Part shown: piece after piece, positions 10,385 to 20,877 of the stretch | Layout: each line of letters opens with the position of its first letter | Position numbering within the stretch: position 1 is the first letter of the stretch | Source of the DNA: Caldicellulosiruptor changbaiensis | GTDB lineage: Bacteria > Bacillota > Thermoanaerobacteria > Caldicellulosiruptorales > Caldicellulosiruptoraceae | Assembly: GCF_003999255.1 (NCBI RefSeq) | Contig: NZ_CP034791.1 | Span: forward strand, 2,148,501 to 2,212,500 | Length of the DNA: 64,000 bases | Reading direction: 5' to 3' | Program-made: the position numbers and the translations under genes | The notes under the pieces: generated by a model | What the model saw: only the letters and a program-made list of their open reading frames with translations | Told to the model about the DNA's origin: nothing | Database searches by the model: none

Positions 10385-11665
10385 TTACATCCTATTTTTC
10401 AAAACCTTCTCTTCATATTCTGTCACCTTTTCAAGCCATGTGCTTCCCACTGGAACACCACTGTCGTAGCAGTATTTATTCCACACAGCACTAAATGGTA
10501 AGGTTTTGAATTCCTCTAAAAGTGCAAGTCGCATCCCAAAATTCCCTTCATTTTCAGCCTCAATCAAAAGATGTGTTGGTTCCAAGAGTGCAAAAAGAAT
10601 TGCTTTTAAGGCAGCCCTTGCCCCTGTTACCCATGCAGTTATTCGGTTTATGCTCGCATCAAAGAAGTCCAAAGCAAAATAAACATTGTCAAATCCATTG
10701 CTTCTTTTTACTTCTTGTGCAACAGACAAAACTTCGTCGTTCAAAATCACAACATGGTCACTGTCCCAACGCATACCACGGCTGAGATGCAAAAGTATCT
10801 TCTTTGAATATGCCAACACAGCTGAAATCTTGTCTGAAATGGTTTCTGTTGGGTGGAAATGTCCAAGGTCAAAGCAGATTGCAATATCGTGTTTGCTTGT
10901 AAATACATAACCCATGTAAAACTCGTGCGAGCCAACCACATATGCTTCTGAACCTATGCCAAATAACTTACTTTCAACAGAATCAATGAGATATTGTTTG
11001 TCAACCTTTGCATCAAATATCTCATCAAGCGACTCTTTTAAGATTTTTCTGTGCTCATACCTTTGTACTGGAAAGTCTTTAGAACCATCTGGTATCCAGA
11101 TATTATTAATGCAAGGCTGACCTGTTTCTTTGCCCATGGCTGATGCAATCTCGCGTGATTTGATAGCATGCTGTATCCAGAATTTTCTAATACTTTCATT
11201 CTTATTTGACAGAGTATATCCTGACGATGCCTTTGGATGGGCAAAAAAGGTAGGATTAAAGTCAAGTCCGATGCCCTTTTCTTTTGCCCAGTTTATCCAC
11301 TTTTCAAAGTGTTCCACTGAAAGCTGGTCTCTGTCTACTTTTTTGCCATTCGTCTCAGCATAGATAGCATGAAGGTTTACCTTGTGTTTGCCAGGAATCA
11401 AGCTCATTGCAAATTCTAAGTCCTGCCGAAGCTCTTGCCCATTTCGCGCTTTACCAAAGTAATTTCCTGTTGCTAAGATTCCGCCACCGCCCATTCCTTT
11501 TGTTGCTTCTTCAAACCCTGTCACATCATCTCCTTGCCAGCAGTGCAAAGAGATTTTTATCTCTTTCATCTTTTCCAAAACTTCATCTGTGTCAACTCCA
11601 AACTGGGCATAAACCTCTTTTGCCCTCTCATACTCCAGCAAAATTTTCTCACCATCAAAAACCAT
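10385..11665 (-). CDS. rhaA: L-rhamnose isomerase
   Basis: Converts L-rhamnose to L-rhamnulose in a metal-dependent TIM barrel. Signatures include the N-terminal ISLHCWQGDDVTGFE, the GGGILATGNYFG block, FDLGHFHPTETISDKISA (metal ligands) and the HLSRGMRWDSDHVV stretch. Its 426 residues match the family. It is the last gene of a minus-strand run that follows a DeoR-type regulator 25 bp upstream, so sugar-responsive control is likely. No rhamnulose kinase is in the window, so the rest of the classical pathway is elsewhere or replaced. Confidence 0.93.
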   Translation of the reverse strand: MVFDGEKILLEYERAKEVYAQFGVDTDEVLEKMKEIKISLHCWQGDDVTGFEEATKGMGGGGILATGNYFGKARNGQELRQDLEFAMSLIPGKHKVNLHAIYAETNGKKVDRDQLSVEHFEKWINWAKEKGIGLDFNPTFFAHPKASSGYTLSNKNESIRKFWIQHAIKSREIASAMGKETGQPCINNIWIPDGSKDFPVQRYEHRKILKESLDEIFDAKVDKQYLIDSVESKLFGIGSEAYVVGSHEFYMGYVFTSKHDIAICFDLGHFHPTETISDKISAVLAYSKKILLHLSRGMRWDSDHVVILNDEVLSVAQEVKRSNGFDNVYFALDFFDASINRITAWVTGARAALKAILFALLEPTHLLIEAENEGNFGMRLALLEEFKTLPFSAVWNKYCYDSGVPVGSTWLEKVTEYEEKVLKNRM

Positions 11666-11690
11666 AGCTAATAACTATCCCCCTTTTTTT

Positions 11691-12476
11691 TTATTCACAT
11701 ACAATGGTTACCCCTTTTTTAATTGCTGCCTCTTCAATTTCTTTTGGAGGTCTTTTTTCACACACCCAAACGTCAATATCATCAAGCTTTGCATACGTAA
11801 ATGGCATGTTCCTGCCAACCTTAGATAAATCCATCAGCATAACAACCTTATTCGAACGTTCTAAAATTCTTCTTTTGAGCTCCCCCTCATAGATATTTGC
11901 AACACTAAAACCACTGTCAACTGAAAATCCAGAGGCACTCATAAAGGCAATGTCAATGTTTATACTGTCAAGAGAAAATATAGCATTTGGTCCAGAGACA
12001 GACAAAGTGTTTGAGTTGACAATTCCACCAAGCATTACAACAGAAATATTTTTCTTTTTAACAAGCTCGAGCGCAATGTTAAGCCCACTTGTAATAATGG
12101 TAAAGCTGTCATCGTCAAGAATTTTTGCAAGACACATGATGGTACTGCCTGCATCAAAGTATATAGACCGGTTCTTTTCAACAAGCCTTTTTGCAAAAGT
12201 GGCTATTTTCATCTTTGCATCTATGTTTTCTGCAGCTCTTTTAGAATACTCATCCTCTTGCCCACTGATTTGCCATAACTTCTTTGTGCTAACAGCACCA
12301 CCATGTGTCCTTATCAAATGTCCTTCCTTTTCAAGTGTTATAAGGTCACGACGCAGAGTCATAAGAGAAACGTCTGGGAAAAACTCTTTTAACTCTTGGA
12401 GTTGAATCTCTCCTTTTTGTTCTAAGATATTTAAAATTTTTTCCCTTCTTAAACTATTCACAAAATCACTCTCCAA
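11691..12476 (-). CDS. DeoR-family transcriptional regulator
   Basis: Sugar-phosphate-responsive repressor. The N-terminal winged HTH (RREKILNILEQKGEIQLQELKEFF, then SLMTLRRDLITLEKEGHLIRTHGGA) is followed by a DeoRC effector domain with the isomerase-like motif SIYFDAGSTIMCLA. Two starts are possible: TTG 12476, with AAAGGA 7 nt upstream, or GTG 12461, with GGAG upstream, which would begin MNSLRREKIL. It lies between the fused E1 gene and rhaA. The natural guess is control of rhaA and perhaps the whole run, responding to a phosphorylated deoxysugar; that is inference. Confidence 0.88.
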   Translation of the reverse strand: MESDFVNSLRREKILNILEQKGEIQLQELKEFFPDVSLMTLRRDLITLEKEGHLIRTHGGAVSTKKLWQISGQEDEYSKRAAENIDAKMKIATFAKRLVEKNRSIYFDAGSTIMCLAKILDDDSFTIITSGLNIALELVKKKNISVVMLGGIVNSNTLSVSGPNAIFSLDSINIDIAFMSASGFSVDSGFSVANIYEGELKRRILERSNKVVMLMDLSKVGRNMPFTYAKLDDIDVWVCEKRPPKEIEEAAIKKGVTIVCE

Positions 12477-12497
12477 TGTTCTTTCCTTTATATAAAA

Positions 12498-14969
12498 TCA
12501 TATACCAAGTTTGTTTATTCTCAAAATCTCATTGGTTGTAAAGTTGTTTTTAACAACATGTCCTTTTAGTGGCATAATCCTTTCATGTATAGCGTCAATT
12601 ATCCAATCAGCTTGCGGGAAGAAATAGTTCTCAAACTCATAGGCAGGCACAATCCAATTTTTAGAACCAACAACAACCGGTGGTGCATCTAAATAGTCAA
12701 AGGTAAGGTCAGCTATTGTAGCAGCCATATCTTTGAGAATTGACCCTCTTGCGCATGCATCACTTACAAGAAGGATTTTACCTGTCTTTTTAACAGACTC
12801 TATTACCTTTTCGTAGTTAAATGGAACAAGCGACCTTGCATCAATTATCTCACAACTTACTCCATACTTTTCTTCTAAAATCTTTGCCGCATCCAATGCC
12901 CTGTACAAAGCAGCACCAACTGTTAATATTGTAATATCTTTTCCTTCTTTTTTGATATCAGGCTCCCCAATTGGTACTTCATAATACCCTTCTGGCACAC
13001 CTTCTTCGTGGAAAAGCTCGCCAATATCATAAAGTCGCTGGCTCTCAAAGAATATCACAGGGTCTGTGCCGCTGAGTGCAGCGTTCATCAAACCTTTCGC
13101 ATCATATGGGGTTGCAGGAAATACAACTTTTAGACCGGGTATGTGAGAGACAATGGAGCTCCAGTCTTGTGAATGTTGTGCACCATATTTAGAGCCAACT
13201 GAAACTCTCACAACAACAGGCATCTTAAGCGTGCCTGCGCTCATTGCCTGCCATTTTGCAAGCTGGTTGAAAATCTCATCCCCTGCTCTTCCTATAAAGT
13301 CACAGTACATTATCTCAACAACAACTCTGCCACCACACATTCCATACCCAACAGCTGATCCTACAATTGCACCCTCTGATATGGATGTATTAAATAGTCT
13401 GTGATATGGTAAGGACTCTGTAAGACCCCTGTAAACTGCAAACGCACCGCCCCAGTCTCTCAAATCTTCACCATATGAAATTAGTGTTGGGTCTGTGTAA
13501 AACTTGTCAATTAAAGCTTCAAATATAGCATCTCTTAGGTTAAATACCTTTGCCTTTGGAACAGGCTTTCCGTCTATTATGCCAACCCTTATCTTGTTCT
13601 TAATCTGCTTAACGCGTGGATTTTCTTCTTTTGGGATTAACACCTCTGGAGGTCTTTCTTCCATTTTTTCAACTTTCTGATTTGAAAACATATATTGAGC
13701 AATTCCATCTGGATTTCTTATTAAATTTATTCTCGGTGACACATTTTCATCAACAGCAAGTGTACATATTTTTGTGATAAGCTCCTTTACATCTTGCTGT
13801 AATTCATTGATTTTATCCTCTGTTGCAACCCCTACCCTAATTAATTCATCTTTGAAAGTTACAAGTGGGTCTTGTGAAGCCCAAACTTCAAGCTCTTCTT
13901 TTGTCCTATATGTTGATGAGTCTGAAGGTGAGTGACCTGTAAGTCTATAAGTCACAACGTCTAAAAGCACTGGACCTTGCTTTTGTTCAAGCAAATATTT
14001 TTTTCGCTTCATAGCATCTATCACAGCGAGAGGATTGTAGCCATCCACCCTTTCTGCATGCATCTGCTCAGGGTTGACACCTGCCCCAACCCTTGCAAGC
14101 ATGTCATAGCCCATTGTCTCACCGCGTGTCTGTCCACCCATTGCATACTGATTGTTCATGAAATTGAATATAATGGGAAGCCCTCCTCTGTACTCTCCTT
14201 TCCACAACTTTTTGTACTGGTCCATTGTAGCAAGACACATAGCCTCCCATACAGGCCCACAACCCATTGCTCCATCGCCAATGTTTACAATAACTATTCC
14301 CTTTTTATGATTTATCTTTTTATAAAGCGCAGCGCCAACAGCTATGTCTGCAGATCCACCAACTATTGCGTTGTTTGGATAAATTCCAAACGGTGGGAAG
14401 AACACATGCATTGACCCACCCAAGCCTTTTTGAAAACCTGTCTCCCTTCCGAAAATCTCTGCAAGTACTCCATATAAGAAAAAGTCAATTGCAAGTTCTT
14501 TGACATTGCCCTTTTCTTTTTGCTTTCCTTCAACAACTTTCAAAATTGCACCATCAAAATAGCTTTCCATAATACTAATTAACTCATCTTCACTGAGCTT
14601 CTCAATTGCTGAAAGTCCCTTTGCTATCACCTCGCCATGGCTTCTATGAGAGCCAAATATAAAATCGTCCTTGTCCAAAATAAATGATTGACCAACTGCT
14701 GCCGCCTCTTGACCAATTGAAAGATGGGCAGGTCCTGGATAGTCGTATTTTATACCATTGTACTCGCCTCTTGTTTTTATTAATGAAAGCATTGTCTCAA
14801 ACTCACGAATGATGAGCATATCGCGATAGATTCGCAAAAGGTCTTCATTTGAAAAGTTTTGTCTTTCCTCTTCAAGAGTTTTGTTGTATTGATTTACTGG
14901 AATATCATAAAATTTTATCCAACCACTTTTCCTGACCTCATTTGGGTCAATAAACTGTGACTTTGGCAT
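12498..14969 (-). CDS. Fused alpha-beta E1 of a 2-oxoacid (pyruvate/branched-chain/acetoin-type) dehydrogenase
   Basis: Thiamine-diphosphate E1 component that decarboxylates a 2-oxoacid (or acetoin) and passes the acyl group to lipoyl-E2. It has 823 residues. Residues ~1-470 form the E1 alpha part, with the ThDP motif starting at GDGAMG and ending at NNQYAMGG, and the SHRSHGE loop. Residues ~480-823 are the E1 beta part ([38 protein letters not shown], and the transketolase C-terminal domain). Alpha and beta are separate genes in most Gram-positives, so the fusion is notable. An insertion of roughly 50 residues after the SHRSHGE loop is longer than in typical E1 alpha. It is cotranscribed with E3 and E2 upstream. 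The substrate cannot be assigned from the sequence. Confidence 0.85.
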   Translation of the reverse strand: MPKSQFIDPNEVRKSGWIKFYDIPVNQYNKTLEEERQNFSNEDLLRIYRDMLIIREFETMLSLIKTRGEYNGIKYDYPGPAHLSIGQEAAAVGQSFILDKDDFIFGSHRSHGEVIAKGLSAIEKLSEDELISIMESYFDGAILKVVEGKQKEKGNVKELAIDFFLYGVLAEIFGRETGFQKGLGGSMHVFFPPFGIYPNNAIVGGSADIAVGAALYKKINHKKGIVIVNIGDGAMGCGPVWEAMCLATMDQYKKLWKGEYRGGLPIIFNFMNNQYAMGGQTRGETMGYDMLARVGAGVNPEQMHAERVDGYNPLAVIDAMKRKKYLLEQKQGPVLLDVVTYRLTGHSPSDSSTYRTKEELEVWASQDPLVTFKDELIRVGVATEDKINELQQDVKELITKICTLAVDENVSPRINLIRNPDGIAQYMFSNQKVEKMEERPPEVLIPKEENPRVKQIKNKIRVGIIDGKPVPKAKVFNLRDAIFEALIDKFYTDPTLISYGEDLRDWGGAFAVYRGLTESLPYHRLFNTSISEGAIVGSAVGYGMCGGRVVVEIMYCDFIGRAGDEIFNQLAKWQAMSAGTLKMPVVVRVSVGSKYGAQHSQDWSSIVSHIPGLKVVFPATPYDAKGLMNAALSGTDPVIFFESQRLYDIGELFHEEGVPEGYYEVPIGEPDIKKEGKDITILTVGAALYRALDAAKILEEKYGVSCEIIDARSLVPFNYEKVIESVKKTGKILLVSDACARGSILKDMAATIADLTFDYLDAPPVVVGSKNWIVPAYEFENYFFPQADWIIDAIHERIMPLKGHVVKNNFTTNEILRINKLGI

Positions 14970-14998
14970 CTTTTCAAATTACCTCCCCCACAAAATAT

Positions 14999-16363
14999 TT
15001 AAATCTCAAATATAACCTCTCTTATAATCTCACTGACTGTTGGATGTGGAAAAACAAGTTCTTTTATGTCATCAACCCTCATCTGAGCTTCTATCATCAA
15101 GCCAACACCATATATAATCTCCGAAGAGTAGTTTCCAATCATATGACAGCCCAAGATTGTCTTTTTCTTTTTGTCAATCAAGATTTTACAAAGTCCATCA
15201 AACCCATCATTCTCAGCAACAAACCTTCCACTGTATAGCATTGGAAGCTTAACAATCTCATAATCAAACCCTTTTTGAGAAGCTGACTCTTCTGTCTCGC
15301 CAACCCATGCAACCTCAGGATTTGTATACACAACAGAGGGAATAGCCTCATAGCGCATCACATCTCTTTTCCCAATTATATTGTTAATACATACTTCTGC
15401 CTCTCTATATGCTGTGTGAGCAAGCATAAGCTTTCCGTTGACATCACCTGCTGCATAAACCTCTGGTACATTTGTCTTAAGCCTTTCATCTGTCTTTATT
15501 CTGCCTTTTTCTACCTCAACACCGATATTCTCAAGCCCAAAACCTTCAACATTTGGCCTTCTTCCGCTACTTAAAAGCACTTTTTCTGCCGATTTCTCAA
15601 TAAGCTTACCTTCCTTTTCGTAGACTACTTTACTATCTTTTATCTCAATTACCTTTGATGAAAGCTCAAACTCAATTCCTTTTTTCTTGTAAGTATTTAA
15701 CAAAATATCTGAAATCTCTCTGTCCATATTCCCGCCAATGTGGTCAAGCATCTCAATTACTGTTACTTTTGAGCCTGCAGAATTGAAATATGAAGCCATC
15801 TCAAGCCCAACAATTCCACCACCAATTACAACAAGCGATGTTGGGATGGCATCTAACTCCAATATCTCTCTATTTGTTAAAACATACCCCTTTGCAAGTC
15901 CTTCTTTTATGCCGCTGATTGGTGGCACAAACGGAGAGGACCCTGTTGCGATAAGAAGCCTGTCTGCAATGTATTCATTGTTGTTCACCTTAATGACATA
16001 TCCATCTTTGTTCCTTCCAAGAATCTCAGCAAACCCATCTACAACTTCTACATTGTTCTTTCTAAGTTTACTTTTTATTCCTGTCACAAGTGTTTTTATC
16101 ACCTTGTTTTTTCTCTCAAGTACCATCTTGTGATTAAGTTTAATTGACTCTACTTCAACACCATACTTTTGACTGTGTTTTGCACTTTCATACACCTTTG
16201 CAGAGTACAACAAAACCTTTGAAGGAATGCATCCTTCGTTCAGGCAAACACCACCTAAAAATCTCTTTTCGATAAGAAGTGTTTTAAGCCCATTTTTCCC
16301 TGCTCGCTCTCCAGCCAAGTACCCAGCTGGTCCCCCACCTATTATGATTAAATCGTATTTCAA
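14999..16363 (-). CDS. lpdA: Dihydrolipoamide dehydrogenase (E3)
   Basis: FAD flavoprotein that reoxidises the dihydrolipoyl group of E2 with NAD+. It has the FAD-binding GGGPAGYLAGERAG, the redox-active disulfide GGVCLNEGCIPSK, the NAD-binding GGGIVGLEMASYF and the C-terminal dimer-interface His-Glu pair (PHPTVSEIIRE). It has 454 residues and no extra lipoyl domain. TTG start with GAGGGTGAG 8 nt upstream. It lies between the E2 and E1 genes. Confidence 0.94.
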   Translation of the reverse strand: MKYDLIIIGGGPAGYLAGERAGKNGLKTLLIEKRFLGGVCLNEGCIPSKVLLYSAKVYESAKHSQKYGVEVESIKLNHKMVLERKNKVIKTLVTGIKSKLRKNNVEVVDGFAEILGRNKDGYVIKVNNNEYIADRLLIATGSSPFVPPISGIKEGLAKGYVLTNREILELDAIPTSLVVIGGGIVGLEMASYFNSAGSKVTVIEMLDHIGGNMDREISDILLNTYKKKGIEFELSSKVIEIKDSKVVYEKEGKLIEKSAEKVLLSSGRRPNVEGFGLENIGVEVEKGRIKTDERLKTNVPEVYAAGDVNGKLMLAHTAYREAEVCINNIIGKRDVMRYEAIPSVVYTNPEVAWVGETEESASQKGFDYEIVKLPMLYSGRFVAENDGFDGLCKILIDKKKKTILGCHMIGNYSSEIIYGVGLMIEAQMRVDDIKELVFPHPTVSEIIREVIFEI

Positions 16364-16402
16364 CTTTTGCTCACCCTCTTTTTACAAACTCTATTATTAT
16401 CT

Positions 16403-17788
16403 TTAGCATGCCAACAAAAGCTCAAAATTCTCAAGCCACTTTTTCAAATCCTGCAAAAATCTTGCTGCATCAGCACCATCAAGTGCCCTGTGGTCAAATG
16501 TCAAAGAAAGTCCCATTGCAGGATAGTAACTAATCTGTCCATTTTGAGCTTTTGCACGCATCACTATTGTATTAACACCAAGGATGCCTGTCTGAGGTGG
16601 ATTGAGTACTGGTGTAAAACCTTCTATTTCAAAACTGCCTAAGTTTGTGACAGTAAATGTTGCACCTTTTAAAAGGTCTGGATTTATGGTACCCTTTCTG
16701 CAAAGCTCTGCTAATTCTTTTGCCTCTTTTGATATCTGATTGAGTGACTTTTTATTACTGTTAAAGATTGTTGGAACCATTAAGCCTCTTTCAGTGTCCA
16801 CTGCAAACCCTAAATGAACATTTTTGAAATATCTCATCTTATCGTCCAAAAAATGAGCATTTAATGCTTTGTGTTTTGGAAGCACTCTTGAGACTGCAAA
16901 AAGTATGATGTCGTTTATAGTAATATCTTCAAGACCAAGCTTTTCCCTATTTTCCTTAACCCTTTTCCTAAACTCAAGGATATTGCTTGCATCAAAGGAG
17001 GTGTGCAAAGTGAGCTGGGCCGTTGTTGTAAGTGAAAGGTACATCGCTTTTGCAATAGTCTTTCTGATATTAGAAAGAGGAGCTTCTTCATACTCTGTTT
17101 CATCTTTGATAATTTGCGCTGAAAGCTCAATATCGCTTTTTTGGATCTTAAAGCTCTCTTTTGCCTTTTCAACGTCAGATGTTGTGATTCTTCCACCAAT
17201 TCCGCTTGGTTCTACATCTTTTAAATTTCCAACCTCTTTTGCTTCAGCTTTAGCTGCAGATGTAAATACATATCCAGAGTTAAAAAGCTCCAAGATATCT
17301 CTTTCAATTATTCTTCCTTCAGGTCCTGTTGGAGTTGCAAACCTATAATCAACATTTAGTTTCTCTGCCAAATTCTTTGCCCGCGGTGAAATTTTTATTC
17401 TCTCAGATGATTGTAAACTTTCTTTGGGTTTTCTCGTCTCTTGAGAAACGTCCTCTTCCTTTTTTACTTCATTGGAGATCTCGGCATTTTCAGGAACAGC
17501 AGCAGTATTATCAGACACTTTCTTGGGATTGTACAAGCTTGCATCCTCATTTTCTTCGCCTATCACAGCTACATTTGTCAAAACAGGTACCTCTTCACCT
17601 TCCTCAAAAAAAATGTCCAAAAGTATACCACTTACCTTTGCCTCTTCGTCAAAACTTGCCTTGTCTGTCTCATATGAGAATAAAAGGTCACCTGCTTCTA
17701 CTCTCTCTCCTTTTTTTTTGTGCCACTTTGTTATAATGCAGCTCTCTACTGTCTGCCCTTGTTTTGGCATAATTACAGGAGTTGCCAT
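16403..17788 (-). CDS. Dihydrolipoamide acyltransferase (E2) with two subunit-binding domains
   Basis: Core of the 2-oxoacid dehydrogenase complex. One N-terminal lipoyl domain has the lipoylation Lys43 in ETDKASFD. A charged linker leads to a peripheral subunit-binding domain at ~151-185 (ISPRAKNLAEKLNVDYRF, then GPEGRIIERDI). A second, similar unit follows at ~195-230 (AKAEAKEVGNLKDVEPSG, then GGRITTSDVEKA). The C-terminal catalytic domain (~245-461) ends with the acyltransferase motif DHRALDGADAARFL. Most E2 chains have one binding domain; two in tandem could let E1 and E3 bind separately. ATG start with GGAGGG upstream. Confidence 0.9.
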   Translation of the reverse strand: MATPVIMPKQGQTVESCIITKWHKKKGERVEAGDLLFSYETDKASFDEEAKVSGILLDIFFEEGEEVPVLTNVAVIGEENEDASLYNPKKVSDNTAAVPENAEISNEVKKEEDVSQETRKPKESLQSSERIKISPRAKNLAEKLNVDYRFATPTGPEGRIIERDILELFNSGYVFTSAAKAEAKEVGNLKDVEPSGIGGRITTSDVEKAKESFKIQKSDIELSAQIIKDETEYEEAPLSNIRKTIAKAMYLSLTTTAQLTLHTSFDASNILEFRKRVKENREKLGLEDITINDIILFAVSRVLPKHKALNAHFLDDKMRYFKNVHLGFAVDTERGLMVPTIFNSNKKSLNQISKEAKELAELCRKGTINPDLLKGATFTVTNLGSFEIEGFTPVLNPPQTGILGVNTIVMRAKAQNGQISYYPAMGLSLTFDHRALDGADAARFLQDLKKWLENFELLLAC

Positions 17789-17871
17789 TTCAAAAACCCT
17801 CCAAAGCGTTATTTTTTAACATCATTTTTGAAATATTTTTTCATTTACTTGAAAACTTTTTTCATCCTTAG

Positions 17872-18807
17872 CTAAAATGATATCACTTTGTTTGTTTTTT
17901 TGTCAATATTATTTGTACTTTTCTCTGCTGTGTTGTTAAAATTTTTGAAAGACTCAAATACTTTTGTTGCTTCTTCTGCTAAGTAAGAACTTCTCACAAG
18001 AGGATTCGACATAACATACCTGAATCCAATGGAAATGGCATATTCTCTGTACTCCTTAAAAATATCAGGATGAATATATTCAACAACAGGATGATGTTGT
18101 TTTGATGGTGACAAATACTGACCGATTGTAACAAAATCACACTCAACACTTCTCAAATTTTTTAAAACCTCTTTCACCTCTTCTTTAGTCTCACCAAGTC
18201 CAACCATAAGCCCCGACTTTGTGTATATCCTATCATCTATCTTCTTTGCCATTTTTAAAACGCCAAGTGACCTTTCATAATCTGCTTTTGGTCTAACAGT
18301 TGGGTACAGGCGGGGCACAGTCTCTACGTTATGAGAAAGCACATCAGGTCTTGCTCTTACAACCTTGTAAATTGCCTTTTCATCTCCATTAAAATCAGGT
18401 ATAAGAACCTCAACTTTGGTTTGAGGATTTAACTCCTTTATCTTCTCTATCACATTTGCAAAATGCTCTGCTCCGCCGTCCTCTAAGTCATCTCTTGTAA
18501 CAGATGTGACAACAACATACCTTAAATTAAGTGCTTTCACAGCCTCAGCAACTTTTTGTGGTTCATTTTTATCTACTTCTTGGGGTTTTCCTTTTTTGAC
18601 ATCACAAAATGTACAATTTCTTGTACAAACATCTCCTAAAATCAAAAAAGTAGCTGTCTTTTTTGAAAAACACTCAAAAATATTAGGACACTGTGCTTCT
18701 TGGCACACTGTATGAAGTGAAAAGTCTTCTAAGAGTTTTATAACCTCTTCTACATTTTGATTTGCTTTTATTCTAATCCTCAGCCAATCAGGTTTTTGGG
18801 TTTGCAT
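17872..18807 (-). CDS. lipA: Lipoyl synthase
   Basis: Radical-SAM enzyme that inserts two sulfurs into octanoyl groups on E2. The auxiliary cluster cysteines are in [12 protein letters not shown] and the radical-SAM cluster motif is CTRNCTFC. The family sequence [18 protein letters not shown] and the C-terminal VRSSYLAEE are present. Its 311 residues are normal. The lipB stop and the lipA start overlap (TAATG), so the pair is translationally coupled. Placement directly before E2-E3-E1 points to dedicated lipoylation of this complex. Confidence 0.95.
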   Translation of the reverse strand: MQTQKPDWLRIRIKANQNVEEVIKLLEDFSLHTVCQEAQCPNIFECFSKKTATFLILGDVCTRNCTFCDVKKGKPQEVDKNEPQKVAEAVKALNLRYVVVTSVTRDDLEDGGAEHFANVIEKIKELNPQTKVEVLIPDFNGDEKAIYKVVRARPDVLSHNVETVPRLYPTVRPKADYERSLGVLKMAKKIDDRIYTKSGLMVGLGETKEEVKEVLKNLRSVECDFVTIGQYLSPSKQHHPVVEYIHPDIFKEYREYAISIGFRYVMSNPLVRSSYLAEEATKVFESFKNFNNTAEKSTNNIDKKTNKVISF

Positions 18808-19514
18808 TATTTCTCACTATCCTTTGCTTTAACTTCTATAATTTCTTCTAAGTCTTCTTTAGACACAAACTTAAGATTTGCACCAAATACCTTTCCAAAA
18901 TACTTTGCTACCTTGTACACTACATCATCAAATTCAACCTTATGCCCAAGCAATCTTTCCAACGAGGTCACACCTCTATCTTTCAAACCACAAGGAATTA
19001 TCCACGAAAAATGCTCAAGATTGGTATTGACATTGAAAGCAAAACCATGCATAGTAATCCATTTCTTCACTGCAATACCTATTGCCACAATTTTCTCTCC
19101 TCCAACCCAAACACCTGTGTATTGCTTTTCATCTCTATATGCTTCAATCCCGTACTCATCTTTTAAGAGGTTTATAAAAACCTCTTCCAAAAGCCACACA
19201 AACCTTTTTATGTCCTTTCCAACATTAGATAAGTTAAAAATGGGATATCCCACAATCTGACCTGGACCGTGGTAAGTCACATCCCCGCCACGTGTTATCT
19301 CAAAAACCTTCACTCCCATTTGCAAAAGCTTCTCTTGGGGCACTAATATATTTTCCCACTTTCCACGCCTTCCTATTGTAATTACAGGTGGATGTTGTAA
19401 TAAAAGAAGTGTATCTTCCAATTCATTTGCTACTCTTAGCTTATGAAGACGCTCTTGCAAGTGCAGAGCATCTTCGTACTCCACCGTTCCTAAATAGCAA
19501 ACATTCAGACTCAA
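18807..19514 (-). CDS. lipB: Octanoyl-[ACP]:protein octanoyltransferase
   Basis: Transfers octanoate from ACP to E2 as the first step of lipoate synthesis. The family block [18 protein letters not shown] is present, with the catalytic Lys in [13 protein letters not shown] and Cys in [16 protein letters not shown] chose TTG 19514 as start: AAAGGAAG lies 12 nt upstream and the protein then begins just before [14 protein letters not shown] (235 residues). The frame is open further, to 19610, which would overlap the preceding ADH gene by 59 bp. It is coupled to lipA. Confidence 0.9.
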   Translation of the reverse strand: MSLNVCYLGTVEYEDALHLQERLHKLRVANELEDTLLLLQHPPVITIGRRGKWENILVPQEKLLQMGVKVFEITRGGDVTYHGPGQIVGYPIFNLSNVGKDIKRFVWLLEEVFINLLKDEYGIEAYRDEKQYTGVWVGGEKIVAIGIAVKKWITMHGFAFNVNTNLEHFSWIIPCGLKDRGVTSLERLLGHKVEFDDVVYKVAKYFGKVFGANLKFVSKEDLEEIIEVKAKDSEK

Positions 19515-19551
19515 CTTCAGTTCAACCTTCCTTTCAAATTTCTCAAAAAAT

Positions 19552-20817
19552 CTATATCTTTTTTGCATTTGCCAAGAGAAAATCCTCTGCTTCTTTGCAC
19601 CAAAGCCCATTGTTTCTCTCTACTATTTTTGCAAGCTCTGCAAAAAGAGGGTCTGTTTTGCCTTTTTCCTTAAAGTCTTCAATTGCGACAAGGTCAAGCT
19701 CTATATTGGTGTAAATCAGCTTTTTGCCACCGGGAATCTTTGGAAGATTTAATGTTGTCTCAACAACAGCATTTAACCCCCCAATATGAGTAATCATGGC
19801 AGCAGGGTTAATAATACCCTTTCCCATAAGATCAAGCGCTTCAATCATATCATCTGTATTTCCACCACTTGTTCCAACAACATGTGTTGAGTTATAGTGG
19901 ACATTGTAAAAATTCAAAAGTGCTGAGAAGTTAGGGTCCGATGGACCTGCAAAAAAGTTTAAGCATCCATCTCTTGCTAATATTCTGTCCGCAAGCTCAA
20001 CTAGTTCTTTAACTGGCGCAAACACAAATACATCATCAAATCCTTTTCCGTCTGTGAAAGACAGCAAAAGCTTTTCAACATCTTGGGTGTTTGCAGTGTT
20101 TATATAATAAAGGTCAACTCCATATTTTTTTGCTTCTTCAGGCGTATAGATAGAGCATGCTCGTGTAAGTCTTTGCTCATTTATATCTGTCACAACTAAA
20201 ACCTTTGGTGGTCTTGGTCCATGTATTGCGTAGTCAATTGCACCAAGTCCCATTGGCCCAGCACCTGCTAAAATTGCCATATTACCGCCTTCTAATGTTC
20301 CCATCTTATGTATATACTTTCCTGGCTCTGTATGATAGCTTGCGTGAAACGCACCTATTATACAAGACATAGGCTCTGCTAGTGACCCGTAAAAAAACGC
20401 ATCCCCCTTATATATCAAAAGACAGTTTTGTTTCATGACCTCGTTTGGAATTATTATGTATGTCGCATCTCCGCCTATATACTGAAAAGAATAACCTGGT
20501 GCGGCATAAGGATTGTCTTTTAAATTCAAAGCAGGCTGAACTGTAAACTTATCACCAGGTCTGAATTTATCTTGCCACTTTTTACCTACTTCAATGATCT
20601 CGCCACAGAATTCATGCCCAATGATAACTGGATTTTTATCTATGTCTTTTGGAACTCTTTTGTGTTCGTTTCCTTGAATTGCTGCCTTATATGAGGACAT
20701 ACAAAGACTATCAGATACTACTCTTGCAAGAATTTCATTATCTTTTATCGGTGGAAGTTCAAATTCTTCAAGCCTCAAATCGTTTTTGCCATATAATCTA
20801 ACTGCTTTTGTTTTCAT
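19552..20817 (-). CDS. Zinc-type alcohol dehydrogenase, L-sorbose-1-phosphate reductase-like
   Basis: Medium-chain NAD(P)-dependent dehydrogenase. The GroES-like N-terminal domain has the zinc-site VIIGHEFCGEIIEVGKKW, and the cofactor domain has AILAGAGPMGLGAIDYA. The catalytic Cys region is VSDSLCMSSYKAA, as in the SorE-type group acting on sugar phosphates or polyols rather than simple alcohols. Its 421 residues are longer than the ~350 of classical ADHs, also as in that group. It is first in the minus-strand run leading to lipB, lipA and the dehydrogenase complex, and is divergent from an SDR of the sorbitol-6-phosphate dehydrogenase type. Substrate is inferred only. Confidence 0.7.
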   Translation of the reverse strand: MKTKAVRLYGKNDLRLEEFELPPIKDNEILARVVSDSLCMSSYKAAIQGNEHKRVPKDIDKNPVIIGHEFCGEIIEVGKKWQDKFRPGDKFTVQPALNLKDNPYAAPGYSFQYIGGDATYIIIPNEVMKQNCLLIYKGDAFFYGSLAEPMSCIIGAFHASYHTEPGKYIHKMGTLEGGNMAILAGAGPMGLGAIDYAIHGPRPPKVLVVTDINEQRLTRACSIYTPEEAKKYGVDLYYINTANTQDVEKLLLSFTDGKGFDDVFVFAPVKELVELADRILARDGCLNFFAGPSDPNFSALLNFYNVHYNSTHVVGTSGGNTDDMIEALDLMGKGIINPAAMITHIGGLNAVVETTLNLPKIPGGKKLIYTNIELDLVAIEDFKEKGKTDPLFAELAKIVERNNGLWCKEAEDFLLANAKKI

Positions 20818-20877
20818 TTTTTATACCCTCCCTTTAAAATCAAAAATTACACTCAAACAATAATAGCTTATAAGACA

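Noticed and set aside
13977-14414. 145-residue plus-strand frame opposite the E1 gene
   Set aside because: Antisense shadow; its low-complexity His/Ser-rich sequence has no motif.
19515-19610. Longer LipB start at 19610
   Set aside because: It would overlap the ADH gene by 59 bp and add residues not seen in the family.
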